DNA of 64,000 bases. Source: Microtetraspora glauca (lineage in GTDB: Bacteria > Actinomycetota > Actinomycetes > Streptomycetales > Streptomycetaceae). Both the position numbers and the translations under genes were made by a program. The stretch's first letter is position 1. Each line of letters opens with the position of its first letter. Shown in pieces: positions 50,313 through 59,343 of the stretch. The stretch covers positions 49,893-113,892 of the forward strand of contig JOFO01000032.1 of the NCBI GenBank assembly GCA_000721275.1, written 5' to 3'. The notes under the pieces are model-generated. The model had not been told where the DNA came from. It worked only from the letters and a program-made list of their open reading frames with translations, and did not search any database.

Positions 50313-51107
50313 TCAGTCGCGATCGAGGGGCGGCAGTGACGCGCAGAGGCGGTCGGGGAGTTCCGGCAGGGTCTTGTGGATCCCGGCGCAGCCCGCGTCG
50401 CCGTTCATGGCGACCGGCAGCCAGCCCGAGGGCTTGGCCCGGTAGAACCAGCGCTGGGAGAGACCGGCGGAGGAGCATCCGTCGCCGGGGTCCCCGCAGA
50501 CCGGTCCCATGCGGGTCGAGAGGTCCAGCACCAGCCACGTGTCGTCGCAGCCGCGTTCCTCCCAGCTCGTGTGCCGGAGGATGTCCGTGTCGTTGACCGC
50601 CTGCTGGTACGAGGCCGGGGTGCAACGCGGCGGCGTGGGGTCGCAGCCGTTCTCGCCGCACCGCCGCAGGGCGGGAGGGGCGGCGCCTGCGGGGGTGTAC
50701 ACGTCCATGTTGTTCACCATGACCTTGCGGGAGCCGAGGGGTTGGCCCAGCTTCACCGTCGCCTTGACCCGCCGCGTACCGGTGCAGCCGGAGCTCTGGT
50801 CCAGGGCAGGGGTCTCGTACGTCACCGACACGTACACCGTGCCGTTGGCGATGGTGTCGAGCTCGCCGCGCACGTCGCGCACGCAGGCGCGGGTGCCGTC
50901 GGGTACTTCGGCGTCGACGACCAGGGAGCGGCCGCCGTCGGCGGTACGGACGCCGTCGACACGTATGGGAGCGGCGAGCGTCCAGGTGGCGGCGGTGGCC
51001 GCCTCTGTTGTCTCCGTTTCGGTGCCGGCGGTCTTGGAGCCGCAGCCGGCAAGAACCGCCAGGGCCGCGCTGAGCACGACCGCCACCCCTGTCCCCCGCT
51101 GCCTCAT
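50313..51107 (-). CDS. Putative lipoprotein
   Basis: 264 residues from ATG 51107. A lipoprotein signal is present: MRQRGTG, a hydrophobic core and the lipobox L-A-G-C with C22, followed by a Thr/Ala-rich linker (KTAGTETETTEAATAAT). The mature part has about ten Cys (for example GENGCDPTPPRCTPAS, GCDDTW, GPVCGDPGDGCSS), probably disulfide-bonded outside the cell. No enzymatic motif is recognisable. A role at the cell surface is likely; the rest is unknown. Confidence 0.8.
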   Translation of the reverse strand: MRQRGTGVAVVLSAALAVLAGCGSKTAGTETETTEAATAATWTLAAPIRVDGVRTADGGRSLVVDAEVPDGTRACVRDVRGELDTIANGTVYVSVTYETPALDQSSGCTGTRRVKATVKLGQPLGSRKVMVNNMDVYTPAGAAPPALRRCGENGCDPTPPRCTPASYQQAVNDTDILRHTSWEERGCDDTWLVLDLSTRMGPVCGDPGDGCSSAGLSQRWFYRAKPSGWLPVAMNGDAGCAGIHKTLPELPDRLCASLPPLDRD

Positions 51108-51331
51108 CCCACGCCCCCCGTCAGCCGAGGATTCGCAGCCTAGCGTGCTCCTGGACGCCCCCTCACCGTCTCCTCCCGATCCGCCTGCCAGGCCGGTCCA
51201 TGGTGCTGTGAACGTCCTCCTGAGTCGGGAAGTCACCGGATCGGCGCCTGGCCGCCGTGTCGGCATCCTGAGGGCTGTGCCCAGGAAGGACACGGCTCAG
51301 GCGTTCCGCGCGGACGTTCCCAGGTGGGCGG

Positions 51332-51850
51332 TCAGAGCTCGCCGCGGCGTGCGAGCTGCTTGGTCGCGTTCTCACGGACGATCTCGTTCTCGTCGTCGCG
51401 CAAGTCCTGGAGGATGTCACGGGACTTGACGCCCGGGATGGCGCCGAGAGCCCAGATCGCCTTCACCGCGAGCGCCCGGTGTTCGTCCCACCCCAGGTGC
51501 TCGGGTACCCAGCGCGTCGCCAGGGCCAGGGTTGGCAGAATCTCGGGCGAGCGGAGTTCGCCCAGCATGGACACGATGTCCTCGTGCTCCCGGTGCCATT
51601 CGGCAGGGAACAGCTCGATCAGCGGATCCCGGAAATCCTCGACCGAGGCGTCGGCGGAGGCGTGGACGATGAACGCCATCTCCACGTCGTCCGCGTCGCG
51701 CCGCTCCATGGCGTCCCGGAGCAGCCGCAGCGCCAGGACTCCACCGTCGGACTCACCGAAGTGCGCGAGCACCTCGTCGAGTGAACGCGTGGGCCCGTCA
51801 CCCAGTCCCACCGCCAGGCCCAAGATCAGGTCCTGCTCCTCAGGAGTCAC
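51332..51850 (-). CDS. HEAT-repeat-like protein
   Basis: 172 residues from GTG 51850. All-helical, with repeated short helix pairs: DAVEMAFI-type helices, then SPEILPTLALATRWVPEHLG, EHRALAVKAIWALGAIPGVK and SRDILQDLRDDENEIVRENA, which follow HEAT/PBS-lyase repeat spacing. This suggests a protein-interaction scaffold. Relatives in actinobacteria are annotated only as HEAT repeat proteins. No operon partner. Confidence 0.7.
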   Translation of the reverse strand: MTPEEQDLILGLAVGLGDGPTRSLDEVLAHFGESDGGVLALRLLRDAMERRDADDVEMAFIVHASADASVEDFRDPLIELFPAEWHREHEDIVSMLGELRSPEILPTLALATRWVPEHLGWDEHRALAVKAIWALGAIPGVKSRDILQDLRDDENEIVRENATKQLARRGEL

Positions 51851-52087
51851 GTCCTGACCACCACCCTTGCATCGAACGCCTCGGACGTGAGCCGAGCCTA
51901 GTGCTGTGATCGGGGAGGTTCGCCAGGTCGGTGGTCGCGAGGTGGGATATGCGGTGACGCCGATCCGATCGATGGAGACATGGTCCATGAGCCTGCTCGC
52001 GGGTACGGAACGGCCGGCCAGGAGGGGCAGGAGCTGCCGCGGACCGTGCGCCGGGGCCCACGGGAAGGACAGGGACTAGAGGACGGT

Positions 52088-52465
52088 TCAAGAGGCGGAC
52101 GGCTCGATCTCCCCCGCGAAGACGATGATCTGGTCGATGAGGCTTCGTCGCAGATGGACGACGTCCGTGCCCGCCAGGCGGGGGCCTCCGTCCGGTGTGG
52201 TGAAGACCCACTCGTACCGGGCCCATTCGTCAGGCATGTCCACCGCTGAGCAGCGGACCATCGTGCCGGTCCCCGCCGGGTGGCGCCGGATGTCCAGCAC
52301 GAACCGCTCGACCTCCGCGATTCCTTCGCTGCGGCCCAGCGGTCCCCAGAAGACCACGTCTGAGGTCAGCGCCTGAGAGAGCAGGGCAGGTACGTAGCTG
52401 TCGTCCGAGGCGTTGAACGCGGAGATGAACATGTCGATCGCGGAGCGTGCGGTCTCTTCATGCAT
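52088..52465 (-). CDS. SnoaL-like / NTF2-fold protein
   Basis: 125 residues from ATG 52465. Cone-shaped NTF2-type fold: an N-terminal helix ETARSAIDMFISAFNASDD, then VFWGPLGRSEGIAEVERFVL, strands VRCSAVDMPDEWARYEWVFT and a terminal TDVVHLRRSLIDQIIVFAGE. The family includes polyketide cyclases and ketosteroid isomerase-like enzymes, but also many regulators of unknown role. The isolated location gives no pathway, so a catalytic function cannot be assigned. Confidence 0.8.
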   Translation of the reverse strand: MHEETARSAIDMFISAFNASDDSYVPALLSQALTSDVVFWGPLGRSEGIAEVERFVLDIRRHPAGTGTMVRCSAVDMPDEWARYEWVFTTPDGGPRLAGTDVVHLRRSLIDQIIVFAGEIEPSAS

Positions 52466-52671
52466 GCCCCAGTCATACCAGCCGTTTCGCGTGCGCTCGT
52501 CCCACGAGCCGCCTTCCGGCGACGGTGAACCATCTCGGTCACGCCCGTGCCAGGACGGCGACAAGCAAGCCCCGGCCGGCCCGGCAAGCAGGCTCTGTGA
52601 CCGCCATCAGGCTCACCGGCGCCCGGCAGCTGCGCCCAGGGCCGTGGTGGAGCGCGAGGCGTCGGGTCATG

Positions 52672-53148
<477 letters not shown>

Positions 53149-53151
53149 GAA

Positions 53152-53769
53152 GTGTCAACTGGGGTCGTGCGTACGGCTCGTGGGATGGCCGAGCGGCGGC
53201 AGGCGATCCTGGACGGCGCGTTCACGGTCTTCGCGCGGCGGGGGTACGCCCAGGCATGCGTGAAGGAGATCGCCCAGGAGGCGGGCGTGGCCAAGCCGAC
53301 CGTGTACAACCATCTGGACGACAGGGAAAGCCTCTACCGCGAGGCCGTCGAGGCCGTCGCCGAGCGGATCGGCGCCCGCGGCGTCGCTGTCGTCGAGCGG
53401 TTGCGCGGGGCTGCCGCGGATGCCGATCCGCACGCCGCGCTCACGGCAGTGGCCCGCGAGCTGCTGGAGGTGTTCGGCGCCGCGGAGGCCCTCGCCGTCA
53501 GGCAGTTGGCCTGGGCGCAGGCGGCGCAGTTCCCCGACCTGGCGACGGGGGTGCGTGAGCGTACGACCCTGCGGGTGCGCTCCGCCCTCGCCGACCGTCT
53601 GGCCCGGCTCTCCCTCGACGGCCGCCTCGGCCGGTGCGACCCGGATCTTGCCGCCGAACACTTCCTCTCGCTGGTCACCGGCTCGCTGGAGTACCGCCCC
53701 GGCACGGAGACCGTCGCCGCCGATGCCGACGCCGCCGTGAGCGTCTTCCTGCGTGCTTACGGGGGATGA
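53152..53769 (+). CDS. TetR family transcriptional regulator
   Basis: 205 residues from GTG 53152, 3 bases after the perfect operator; ATG 53185 is an alternative. The helix-turn-helix is at about 18-60: ILDGAFTVFARRGYAQACVK, EIAQEAGVAKPTVYNHLDDR. The ligand-binding part has AVRQLAWAQAAQFPDLATGV and ends AVSVFLRAYGG, the TetR_C_7/AcrR-like kind. It very likely represses itself and the divergent Dabb gene through the two palindromes. The inducer is unknown. Confidence 0.93.
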   Translation: MSTGVVRTARGMAERRQAILDGAFTVFARRGYAQACVKEIAQEAGVAKPTVYNHLDDRESLYREAVEAVAERIGARGVAVVERLRGAAADADPHAALTAVARELLEVFGAAEALAVRQLAWAQAAQFPDLATGVRERTTLRVRSALADRLARLSLDGRLGRCDPDLAAEHFLSLVTGSLEYRPGTETVAADADAAVSVFLRAYGG

Positions 53770-53898
53770 GAGCCGGCACCCGGCTCGCCGTTGCCCCGGA
53801 GCCGCGTGTCAGTGCCCTGCGGCATGATGCGGAGCAGGTGACGGCAGGTCCAGCAGACGCGCGGGCTTCGTCATGCCGTCCAAGCGAGGAGGTGCCCC

Positions 53899-54720
53899 GT
53901 GCACGGGCCGGTCACTGACGACGAACGGGCCGCCGAGGAGCGGCGACTGCACTACGAGAGGTGGCAGTGGGGCGGGAGGCTGCCGAGCGAGAGCCTCCGC
54001 GCCGTGCGGGAAAGCAATGTCCTCGGCCTGCTCGAGTTCGACAGCGACCTGGTGCACGCCCTTGATGACGTGGGGGCCGACGTACAGCGTTCCGTGGCGC
54101 TGCTGGCGGCGCGTCGGGCCTGCGAGGCGGCCGGTCTGACCACCGTGCCGTGGGTTGCCGGGGCGCTCGCCGCGCTGGCGGAGGGACGTCCGCTTCCGCC
54201 GCCGTTCGATGACGCCTCCCGGATGCGGGAGAGGCTGAGCGCCACTCCGTTCCCGGCGGGTCCGCTCGTGCGCGGGGCGATACCCCCCGAACGACCGCCC
54301 TACTTTCCCCCGACTCCCGCCGGATGGGCATGGATCCCGGCCTCGCGGCCGGGAGACGACGGCGCGCAGCACTACGAACTCGGGCGGATGCCGGAGGGTC
54401 CCTCGCCGGCGGTGCCTGGAGACAAGTTGTCGGCGGCACGCACGGACGTCGGACACGTTCCTGCCACCGTCACTCCAGCGGCGCTGACGCACCCCGCGCG
54501 CACGCCGCAGGTCAGGGGGCCGATCTCACAGCCGCACTTCGCTCTGCCCGCCGTCGTCGCAGCCGCCGACCCCTCCCCGCTCAAGGCGGCTCTGGATGCG
54601 GTGTGGCATGCGCTGCACACGTACGGAGAGCACTACCCGGGGTTTCTGGAGGAGGTCCGGGTGACCCTGGCCGGTCGGCCGGACGGGTGGAGAGGCGAAG
54701 CCGTCGTTCCGTCGGTGTGA
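53899..54720 (+). CDS. Hypothetical protein
   Basis: 273 residues from GTG 53899 with AGGAGG 7 bases upstream. The N-terminal 80 residues are helical (ERRLHYERWQWGGRLPSESL, DDVGADVQRSVALLAARRAC), followed by a long Pro-rich middle (about 110-215) and a C-terminal helix (LKAALDAVWHALHTYGEHYP). It looks like a scaffold or DNA-binding-type protein with a flexible middle, but I recognise no family. No membrane helix. Separated from its neighbours by intergenic gaps. Confidence 0.7.
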   Translation: MHGPVTDDERAAEERRLHYERWQWGGRLPSESLRAVRESNVLGLLEFDSDLVHALDDVGADVQRSVALLAARRACEAAGLTTVPWVAGALAALAEGRPLPPPFDDASRMRERLSATPFPAGPLVRGAIPPERPPYFPPTPAGWAWIPASRPGDDGAQHYELGRMPEGPSPAVPGDKLSAARTDVGHVPATVTPAALTHPARTPQVRGPISQPHFALPAVVAAADPSPLKAALDAVWHALHTYGEHYPGFLEEVRVTLAGRPDGWRGEAVVPSV

Positions 54721-54844
54721 GTTCCCGCGGCGACCGTGGGTGGGGTCGTAGTGGGAGCGGTGCGGTCCCCCTGTTCGCGAGGGGGTGCAGTGGGTCGCAG
54801 GCGGGGGCCGAGAGGCGTGCCGACGGCAGCCGGTGGTCGTAGCC

Positions 54845-54866
54845 GGGTCAACCGATCGGTTGACCC
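54845..54866. promoter_or_regulatory. Perfect 22-bp palindrome before the ABC operon
   Basis: GGGTCAACCGATCGGTTGACCC (54845-54866) equals its own reverse complement over 22 bases. It lies 57 bases before the ABC ATPase start (54924). The length and symmetry suit a TetR-, PadR- or GntR-type dimer. The matching regulator is not adjacent. Confidence 0.65.
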
Positions 54867-54923
54867 CAGGTCGAGCGGGTCGGGTGATGCCGGGCGGGGT
54901 GTGCCGGAGGCGATCGTGGGGGC

Positions 54924-55817
54924 ATGCCGATGATTGAAGTGCGGGACCTGCGTAAGGCGTACGGGGAGCGGGCGGCCGTCGACGGTGTCTCCTTCCGCGT
55001 GGACGAGGGGGAGATCTTCGGGATCCTCGGGCCCAACGGCGCCGGCAAGACCACCACCGTCGAATGCGTCGCGGGACTGCGGACCGCCGACTCGGGTGTG
55101 GTGCGAGTGGCGGGTCTCGACCCCGTCGCCGACCACGACCGGATCACCCGGCTGCTCGGCGTCCAGCTCCAGCAGAGCGAGCTCCAGGCCAAGATCACCG
55201 TCCGGGAGGCGCTGGAGCTGTACGCCTCCTTCTACGAGCGGCCCGCCGACTGGCGGGCGCTCGCCGAGCGGCTCGGGCTCGACGCCCATCTGGACGCGCG
55301 GTTCGCGAAGTTGTCCGGCGGCCAGAAGCAGCGGCTGTTCATCGCGCTCGCGCTCGTCGGCGACCCCCGTGCCGTCGTCCTCGACGAACTCACCACCGGG
55401 CTCGACCCCCGGGCCCGCCGCGACACGTGGGCGCTCGTGGAGTCCATCCGCGCGGGAGGCGTCACCGTCCTCCTCGTCACCCACGTCATGGAGGAGGCGC
55501 AGCGGCTCTGCGACAGGATCGCGGTGATCGACCGCGGCCGGGTCACGGCCCTCGACACCCCCGCCGGGCTCATCGGGCGGTCCGCCACCGCCCGGGTGAT
55601 CTCCTTCGCCGCGGACAGCCCGCTGGAGACGGCCGAACTCACCGCCCTGCCCGGCGCCGCCGACGTGACCACGCGCGACGGCCGCACCGTGGTGACCGGT
55701 TCGGACGCCACCGTCGACGCCTTCGTGTCGCTGCTCGCCCGCCGCGCCGTCACCGCCCGCGGGCTCCGCATCACCGACACCACCCTCGACGACGCCTACC
55801 TCGACCTCACCTCCTGA
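54924..55817 (+). CDS. ABC-2 type transporter ATP-binding protein
   Basis: 297 residues from ATG 54924. Drug-exporter-type ATPase (DrrA-like): Walker A GPNGAGKT (36-43), LSGGQKQ (130-136) and Walker B VVLDELTTGLDP (D154, E155). The usual DEPT is DELT. VTHVMEEAQRLCDRIAVI contains the switch His. The C-terminal 80 residues form the regulatory domain of DrrA-type proteins. It is in an operon with the ABC-2 permease and the two-component pair. The substrate is unknown, possibly an antibiotic or lipid. Confidence 0.94.
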   Translation: MPMIEVRDLRKAYGERAAVDGVSFRVDEGEIFGILGPNGAGKTTTVECVAGLRTADSGVVRVAGLDPVADHDRITRLLGVQLQQSELQAKITVREALELYASFYERPADWRALAERLGLDAHLDARFAKLSGGQKQRLFIALALVGDPRAVVLDELTTGLDPRARRDTWALVESIRAGGVTVLLVTHVMEEAQRLCDRIAVIDRGRVTALDTPAGLIGRSATARVISFAADSPLETAELTALPGAADVTTRDGRTVVTGSDATVDAFVSLLARRAVTARGLRITDTTLDDAYLDLTS

Positions 55818-55830
55818 GCGTTCCGTTCGC

Positions 55831-55850
55831 GACCGACCGACCGACCGACC
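55831..55850 (+). repeat. Tetranucleotide repeat
   Basis: Five GACC units in a row (55831-55850) right after the ATPase stop, in the gap before the permease. Simple repeats of this sort can vary in copy number, here with no effect on coding. Confidence 0.8.
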
Positions 55851-55987
55851 GCCGTCGGCTGCCCTGCGGCAGGCCGAAGTCCGCCCCGCCTCATCGCAGG
55901 CGCGCACGGCGGTCCGGTGCCGCCAGGGCGAGCCCCGCCACCACCATCGCCCCCCAGCCCGCCCGTCGCCCCGACAGGAGCCGCCCC

Positions 55988-56797
55988 ATGGCCAGTACGC
56001 GTACCAGTCCCGGCCCCCTCCCCCGACCCCGCCCTCGCCCCCGTACCACCGCACCGGTCTCCGCCACCCGCGCCGTCCTCGTCACCGAGGCCCGCCTCTT
56101 CGCCCGCGAGCCCGGCTCCCTGTTCTGGGTGATGGTCTCCCCCACCGTGCTCCTGGTGATCCTCGGGCTCATCCCGTCCTTCCGGGAGGCCTCACCGGAC
56201 CTCGGGGGCCGCCGCGTGATCGACCTCTACGTGCCCACCTCCGTCCTCTTCGCCCTGATCATGGCGGGACTCCAGGCCATGCCGCCGGTCCTCGCCGGCT
56301 ACCGCGAGCGCGGCATCCTGCGCCGCATGTCCGCCACCCCGGTGCGCCCGGCAGCCCTGCTCACCGCCCAGCTCGTGCTGCACGCCGGCGCCGCGCTGGT
56401 CTCCGCGCTGCTGGTCGTCGCCGTCGGCAGGATCGCCTTCGGCGTCGCCCTGCCCGCGAACCTCCCCGGCTACCTCGGCGCCCTGCTCCTCGCCGTCGCG
56501 GGCGCGCTCGCGCTCGGCGCGACGGTCTGCGCGTTGTCCCGTACGCAGACGATCGCCACCGCCGTCGGCACGGCCGTCTTCTTCCCGTCCATGTTCACGG
56601 CCGGCGTCTGGGTGCCCGTCCAGGCCATGCCGGATACGCTGCGGCGGATCGTGGAGTTCGCGCCGTACGGTGCCGCCTCGCGGGCGCTCGACGAGGCGGC
56701 GCGCGGCGGCTGGCCGAGCCTGCCGGCGGTCGGGGTGATGGCCTTCTGGGTGGTCGTCCTGACGGCGACCGCGATGCGCCGCTTCCGCTGGGAGTGA
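55988..56797 (+). CDS. ABC-2 type transporter permease
   Basis: 269 residues from ATG 55988 with CAGGAG 7 bases upstream. An N-terminal Pro/Arg-rich tail is followed by six hydrophobic segments (about 45-65, 85-105, 130-150, 160-180, 195-215, 245-260). RRMSATPVRPAALLTAQLVL and AVFFPSMFTAGVWVPVQAMP are typical of DrrB/ABC-2 permeases. Pairs with the ATPase at 54924. Its end overlaps the open frame of the histidine kinase. Confidence 0.92.
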   Translation: MASTRTSPGPLPRPRPRPRTTAPVSATRAVLVTEARLFAREPGSLFWVMVSPTVLLVILGLIPSFREASPDLGGRRVIDLYVPTSVLFALIMAGLQAMPPVLAGYRERGILRRMSATPVRPAALLTAQLVLHAGAALVSALLVVAVGRIAFGVALPANLPGYLGALLLAVAGALALGATVCALSRTQTIATAVGTAVFFPSMFTAGVWVPVQAMPDTLRRIVEFAPYGAASRALDEAARGGWPSLPAVGVMAFWVVVLTATAMRRFRWE

Positions 56798-56844
56798 CGG
56801 AGGGGGCGCACGGGGGCGACGGTCGGGTACGGAGAGGGGTGGGG

Positions 56845-58173
56845 ATGGCGGGTCGGGCGGCGACGGTCGAGGAGCGGTATCGCCAGTTCTACCGCTGGGG
56901 GCCGTACGTGCTTCTCGGCGTCGCGACGGCGCTCGCCGGCGTCACCGCGAGCGAGCTGATGACCGGGACCGAGGCGGCCATCGCCGGCGGCCTGGTCATC
57001 GCGGTCCTCGTCCTCCAGCTGTGCCGGCACGCCCGTGAGGCGTCCGTACCGCCGTCCGGGGGCGAGGGCGCCGACGACGCGGGCGGGTTCGTCGCGGGCG
57101 CGCCGGGGCCCGCGTCCGTCGGCTACTTCGTGCTGCGTACGGCGCTCGCGTTCGCCCTCACCTGGCTCAATCCGTTCTTCGCCGTCTTCGCCTGTGTCGG
57201 CTACTTCGACGCGGTCGCGCTGCTGCCGCCCCGCCCGCTGTACGTGCGGTCCGGGCTGCTCGTCGTCGCCCTCACCCTGGCCGGTTCCCAGTCCGGCGGG
57301 CTCCCGCCGCAGTCCGCGCTCCAATGGGTGGCGTTCGTCGCCCTCTTCCTCCTCAACGCCGGTCTCGCCATCGGCCTGGCGCACCTCGGTGCCAAGGAGA
57401 CCGAGAAGGCCGCCGAGCGCGCCGCGACCATCGCCCAACTCGCCCGTACCAACGCCCGTCTGGAACAGGCGCTCGCCGAGAACGCCGTCCTGCACGCCCA
57501 ACTCGTCCTCCAGGCGCGGGAGGCGGGTGTCGCCGACGAGCGGCGCAGGCTCGCCGCCGAGATCCACGACACCCTCGCGCAGGGACTCATCGGCATCATC
57601 GCCCAGTTGCAGGCCGCCGACACCGCCGACGCGGGTCAAGCCCGCGTCCATCACGAGCGGGCCGCCGCGCTCGCCCGGCACAGCCTCGGCGAGGCCCGCC
57701 GCTCCGTGCAGAACCTCTCTCCCGTCGCCCTGGAGCACGACACCCTGCCCGACGCGCTGGAGAAGACCGTCGCCGCGTGGGCCGAACGCACGGGCATAAC
57801 CGCCCGGTTCACCGCGACCGGCACCGTCCACCCCCTCCACGACGAGGTCGCCGCCACCCTGCTGCGCATCGCCCAGGAGGCGCTGGCCAACGCCGAACGC
57901 CACTCCGGGGCCGGCCGGGCCGGAGTCACCCTCTCGTACATGGGCGACGAGGTCGTCCTCGACATCCGCGACGACGGACGCGGCTTCGCCCCGGACGCGC
58001 CGCCGGCCGCCGGTTCCGCTGACTTCCCCAGCCCTCCCGGCTCCCGCGGCGGCTTCGGGCTCGCCGGCATGCGGGCCCGCGCCGCCCGCCTCGCCGGGCG
58101 GGTGGAGATCGAGTCCGCCGTGGGTGAGGGCACGGCGGTCTCCGTTCGCGTACCGTTGGCCCGCCATGACTGA
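56845..58173 (+). CDS. Sensor histidine kinase (NarL-type partner), polytopic
   Basis: 442 residues from ATG 56845 with GGAGAGGGG 7 bases upstream; a GTG at 56794 overlaps the permease stop and would add 17 residues. Five or six membrane helices lie in the first 190 residues, with no large outer domain. A coiled coil (about 190-225) leads to the H-box AAEIHDTLAQGL with H241. HATPase_c has LLRIAQEALANAERHSGAG (N-box) and VLDIRDDGRGF (G1). A membrane-buried sensor next to an ABC exporter suggests it detects the exported molecule or transporter activity. Confidence 0.92.
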   Translation: MAGRAATVEERYRQFYRWGPYVLLGVATALAGVTASELMTGTEAAIAGGLVIAVLVLQLCRHAREASVPPSGGEGADDAGGFVAGAPGPASVGYFVLRTALAFALTWLNPFFAVFACVGYFDAVALLPPRPLYVRSGLLVVALTLAGSQSGGLPPQSALQWVAFVALFLLNAGLAIGLAHLGAKETEKAAERAATIAQLARTNARLEQALAENAVLHAQLVLQAREAGVADERRRLAAEIHDTLAQGLIGIIAQLQAADTADAGQARVHHERAAALARHSLGEARRSVQNLSPVALEHDTLPDALEKTVAAWAERTGITARFTATGTVHPLHDEVAATLLRIAQEALANAERHSGAGRAGVTLSYMGDEVVLDIRDDGRGFAPDAPPAAGSADFPSPPGSRGGFGLAGMRARAARLAGRVEIESAVGEGTAVSVRVPLARHD

Positions 58174-58810
58174 GATCACCGTGCTCCTCGTCGACGACCA
58201 CCCCGTCGTCCGGGACGGCCTGCGCGGCATGTTCGACGCCGACCCCGGCTTCCGCGTCCTCGGCGAGGCGTCCGGGGGCGTCGAGGGCGTCGAACTCGCC
58301 CTCCGCCTCGACCCGGACGTCGTCCTCATGGACCTGCGGATGCCGGCGGGCGGCGGCGTCGACGCCATCGCCGCCCTCGCCCGGCACGGCGTCCGCGCCC
58401 GGGTCCTCGTGCTCACGACGTACGACACGGACGCCGACACCCTCCCCGCCATCGAGGCCGGCGCGACCGGCTACCTCCTCAAGGACGCGCCCCGCGAGGA
58501 GCTGTTCGCGGCGGTGCGGGCCGCCGCCGAAGGCCGTACCGTCCTCTCCCCCGCCGTCGCGACCCGCCTCGTCACCGCCGTACGACGGCCGCCCGCGGGG
58601 CCCGTCGACGACACCCTGTCGGCCCGCGAACGCGAGATCCTCGTCCTGGTCGCCCGGGGCACCTCCAACCGCGCGATCGCCGCCGAGCTCTTCATCAGCG
58701 AGGCGACGGTGAAGACCCACCTCACGCACATCTACGCCAAGCTCGCCGTCAAGGACCGGGCGGCGGCCGTCGCCGCCGGTTACGACCGCGGGATCCTCGG
58801 GCGCGGCTGA
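58166..58810 (+). CDS. Response regulator, NarL/LuxR family
   Basis: 214 residues from ATG 58166, overlapping the kinase stop by 8 bases. The receiver has D10/D11 (LLVDDH), phosphoacceptor D56 (LMDLRMPAGGG), T in LTTYD and K in YLLKDAP. The output is a LuxR helix-turn-helix (SAREREILVLVARGTSNRAI, SEATVKTHLTHIYAKL). Last gene of the ABC/two-component operon; it probably controls the operon promoter before 54924. Confidence 0.95.
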   Translation: MTEITVLLVDDHPVVRDGLRGMFDADPGFRVLGEASGGVEGVELALRLDPDVVLMDLRMPAGGGVDAIAALARHGVRARVLVLTTYDTDADTLPAIEAGATGYLLKDAPREELFAAVRAAAEGRTVLSPAVATRLVTAVRRPPAGPVDDTLSAREREILVLVARGTSNRAIAAELFISEATVKTHLTHIYAKLAVKDRAAAVAAGYDRGILGRG

Positions 58811-58824
58811 CCTGTCCTCCTGAG

Positions 58825-58844
58825 ACGGGGGGGGCTGACCCCGT
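58825..58844 (+). terminator. Terminator of the ABC/two-component operon
   Basis: ACGGGG (58825-58830) pairs with CCCCGT (58839-58844), with extra G-C pairs possible inside the loop, 15 bases after the stop. Confidence 0.55.
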
Positions 58845-59343
58845 GCGGCCGAGGGGGCGTGTGCCGGTCCGCTGCGACCGGAACCGCGGCTCCATCGACT
58901 GCCAACGTCCGGCTGGCGAAGCCGTGTTCATCGTCGTCGCCCTGTCGTCACGTCCGTCCGTCCGTCCGCGGGCACTCCGTACGAGGGGACCAAAGCCCCA
59001 TGCCACAGACGACCGGATACGGCCAATCGGAGAGAGGCACTCCGGTCGGGGCGGCTCCGCACCCGGAAATCCCCTCCGTACCTGGGGTCCCGACGCTCCC
59101 GCCGACGCCGCTGTCGCACAGGCAGCGCACGGGTGTCACACGTTCGTCACACACCTGTCGTCACCCCATCTCACTCACCGCCTCCGGCGTGGCCGGAAAC
59201 CATGTGCTCCAACGCGCCGTTCCCCCACCGGCGTTGATCACCGCACCGATGACCTCGGATACTGCGCTGGCCGACCGCGGGCGCCGTTCGCGCCGCTGGC
59301 CGGATTCGACCACTCGACCTCATCCCAAGCTCCTGGGGGAGAC
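58845..59343. other. Intergenic stretch upstream of the subtilase gene
   Basis: Must contain the protease promoter. It includes a tetranucleotide run (CGTC repeated at about 58951-58968) and the motif series GTCACACGTTCGTCACACACC at 59136-59156. A frame from ATG 59000 reads MPQTTGYGQSERGTPVG and runs to 59419, overlapping the protease start, but shows no family resemblance; I leave it as unproven. Confidence 0.4.

Noticed and set aside
55831..58968. GACC and CGTC tetranucleotide runs as phase-variation switches
   Set aside because: Both lie outside coding sequence and away from recognisable promoter elements, so no switch can be argued from sequence.
58843..59343. In-frame extension of the subtilase towards 58843
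   Set aside because: It lacks a ribosome site, is Arg/Pro-rich and would place the signal peptide far inside the protein.
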